6,518 nucleotides of DNA, from assembly GCA_025655635.1 (NCBI GenBank), contig JAHXIM010000411.1, positions 1-6,518 on the forward strand. Reading direction: 5' to 3'. Below, piece after piece: positions 6,467-6,518 of this stretch. A program made the position numbers and the translations under genes. The stretch's first letter is position 1. Every line of letters starts with the position of its first letter. This stretch comes from a gamma proteobacterium symbiont of Lucinoma myriamae (lineage in GTDB: Bacteria; Pseudomonadota; Gammaproteobacteria; GRL18). Under the pieces are notes generated by a model. It was not told the DNA's origin. It saw nothing but the letters and a program-made list of their open reading frames with translations, and did not search any database.

Positions 6467-6518
6467 TGGGGTGTAAGTCCCCTGTAGGAGGATCACCGCT
6501 ATGTAAATTGTATCCAAC
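6439..6518 (+). mobile_element. 5' end of a group II intron (partial)
   Basis: From about 6439 the DNA changes character and shows the layout of a bacterial group II intron start. GTGTACG stands near the 5' consensus GTGYG. A GCCC/GGGC stem (6445-6448 with 6454-6457) follows around a GTCAT loop. Next comes ATAAACTAAT and a GGGG/CCCC stem (6468-6471 with 6479-6482) around TGTAAGT, the familiar GGTGTAAGTCC-like motif of domain I. The stretch is also more GC-rich than the DNA before it. Such introns are self-splicing retroelements, usually carrying a reverse transcriptase/maturase gene in domain IV. That gene, if present, would lie beyond the window, so I cannot say whether the element is intact. 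The fifth base (A) departs from the consensus, so the exact boundary may be off by a few bases. Confidence 0.65.

Noticed and set aside
1..6518. CRISPR array, tRNA or rRNA genes, or toxin-antitoxin and defence systems
   Set aside because: I saw no regularly spaced repeats, cloverleaf or rRNA sequence, and every intact gene fits ordinary polysaccharide synthesis.

Overview
This window is part of a bacterial surface-polysaccharide (O-antigen or capsule type) gene cluster. All six intact genes are on the + strand. The DNA is AT-rich, and the first two genes look almost interchangeable with the CDP-hexose genes of Salmonella and Yersinia O-antigen clusters. This points to a Gammaproteobacterium, but the sequence does not let me name a genus.

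Layout. Positions 1-342 hold no convincing gene: the DNA is AT-rich with two inverted repeats and weak promoter-like hexamers. Next come a glucose-1-phosphate cytidylyltransferase (343-1116), a CDP-glucose 4,6-dehydratase (1119-2177), an abequose-synthase-like NAD(P)-dependent reductase (2201-3100) and a family 2 glycosyltransferase resembling abequosyltransferase WbaV/RfbV (3097-4116). These four are packed with gaps of 2 and 23 bases and one 4-base overlap, so they are probably one transcription unit. An FkbM-family methyltransferase (4195-4893) and a Wzx-type flippase (4977-6284) follow, each after a gap of about 80 bases. Beyond them lies a start-less reading-frame remnant (from 6293). At the right edge is what looks like the 5' end of a group II intron (from about 6439), which runs out of the window.

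How the genes work together (inference). Glucose-1-phosphate is converted to CDP-glucose, then to CDP-4-keto-6-deoxyglucose. The reductase reduces the keto sugar to a CDP-6-deoxyhexose, the glycosyltransferase adds that sugar to a lipid-linked repeat unit, the methyltransferase may O-methylate it, and Wzx flips the unit across the inner membrane. The 3-dehydratase DdhC/RfbH, which sits between the dehydratase and the reductase in Salmonella, is absent here. The end product is therefore more likely a plain 6-deoxyhexose than a 3,6-dideoxyhexose, unless DdhC is encoded elsewhere. No Wzy polymerase is visible in the window.

The points most worth checking are this missing step with its abequose-type reductase and transferase, and the intron start that seems to interrupt a decayed gene at the right edge. 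I see no evidence of a wholly new kind of system.
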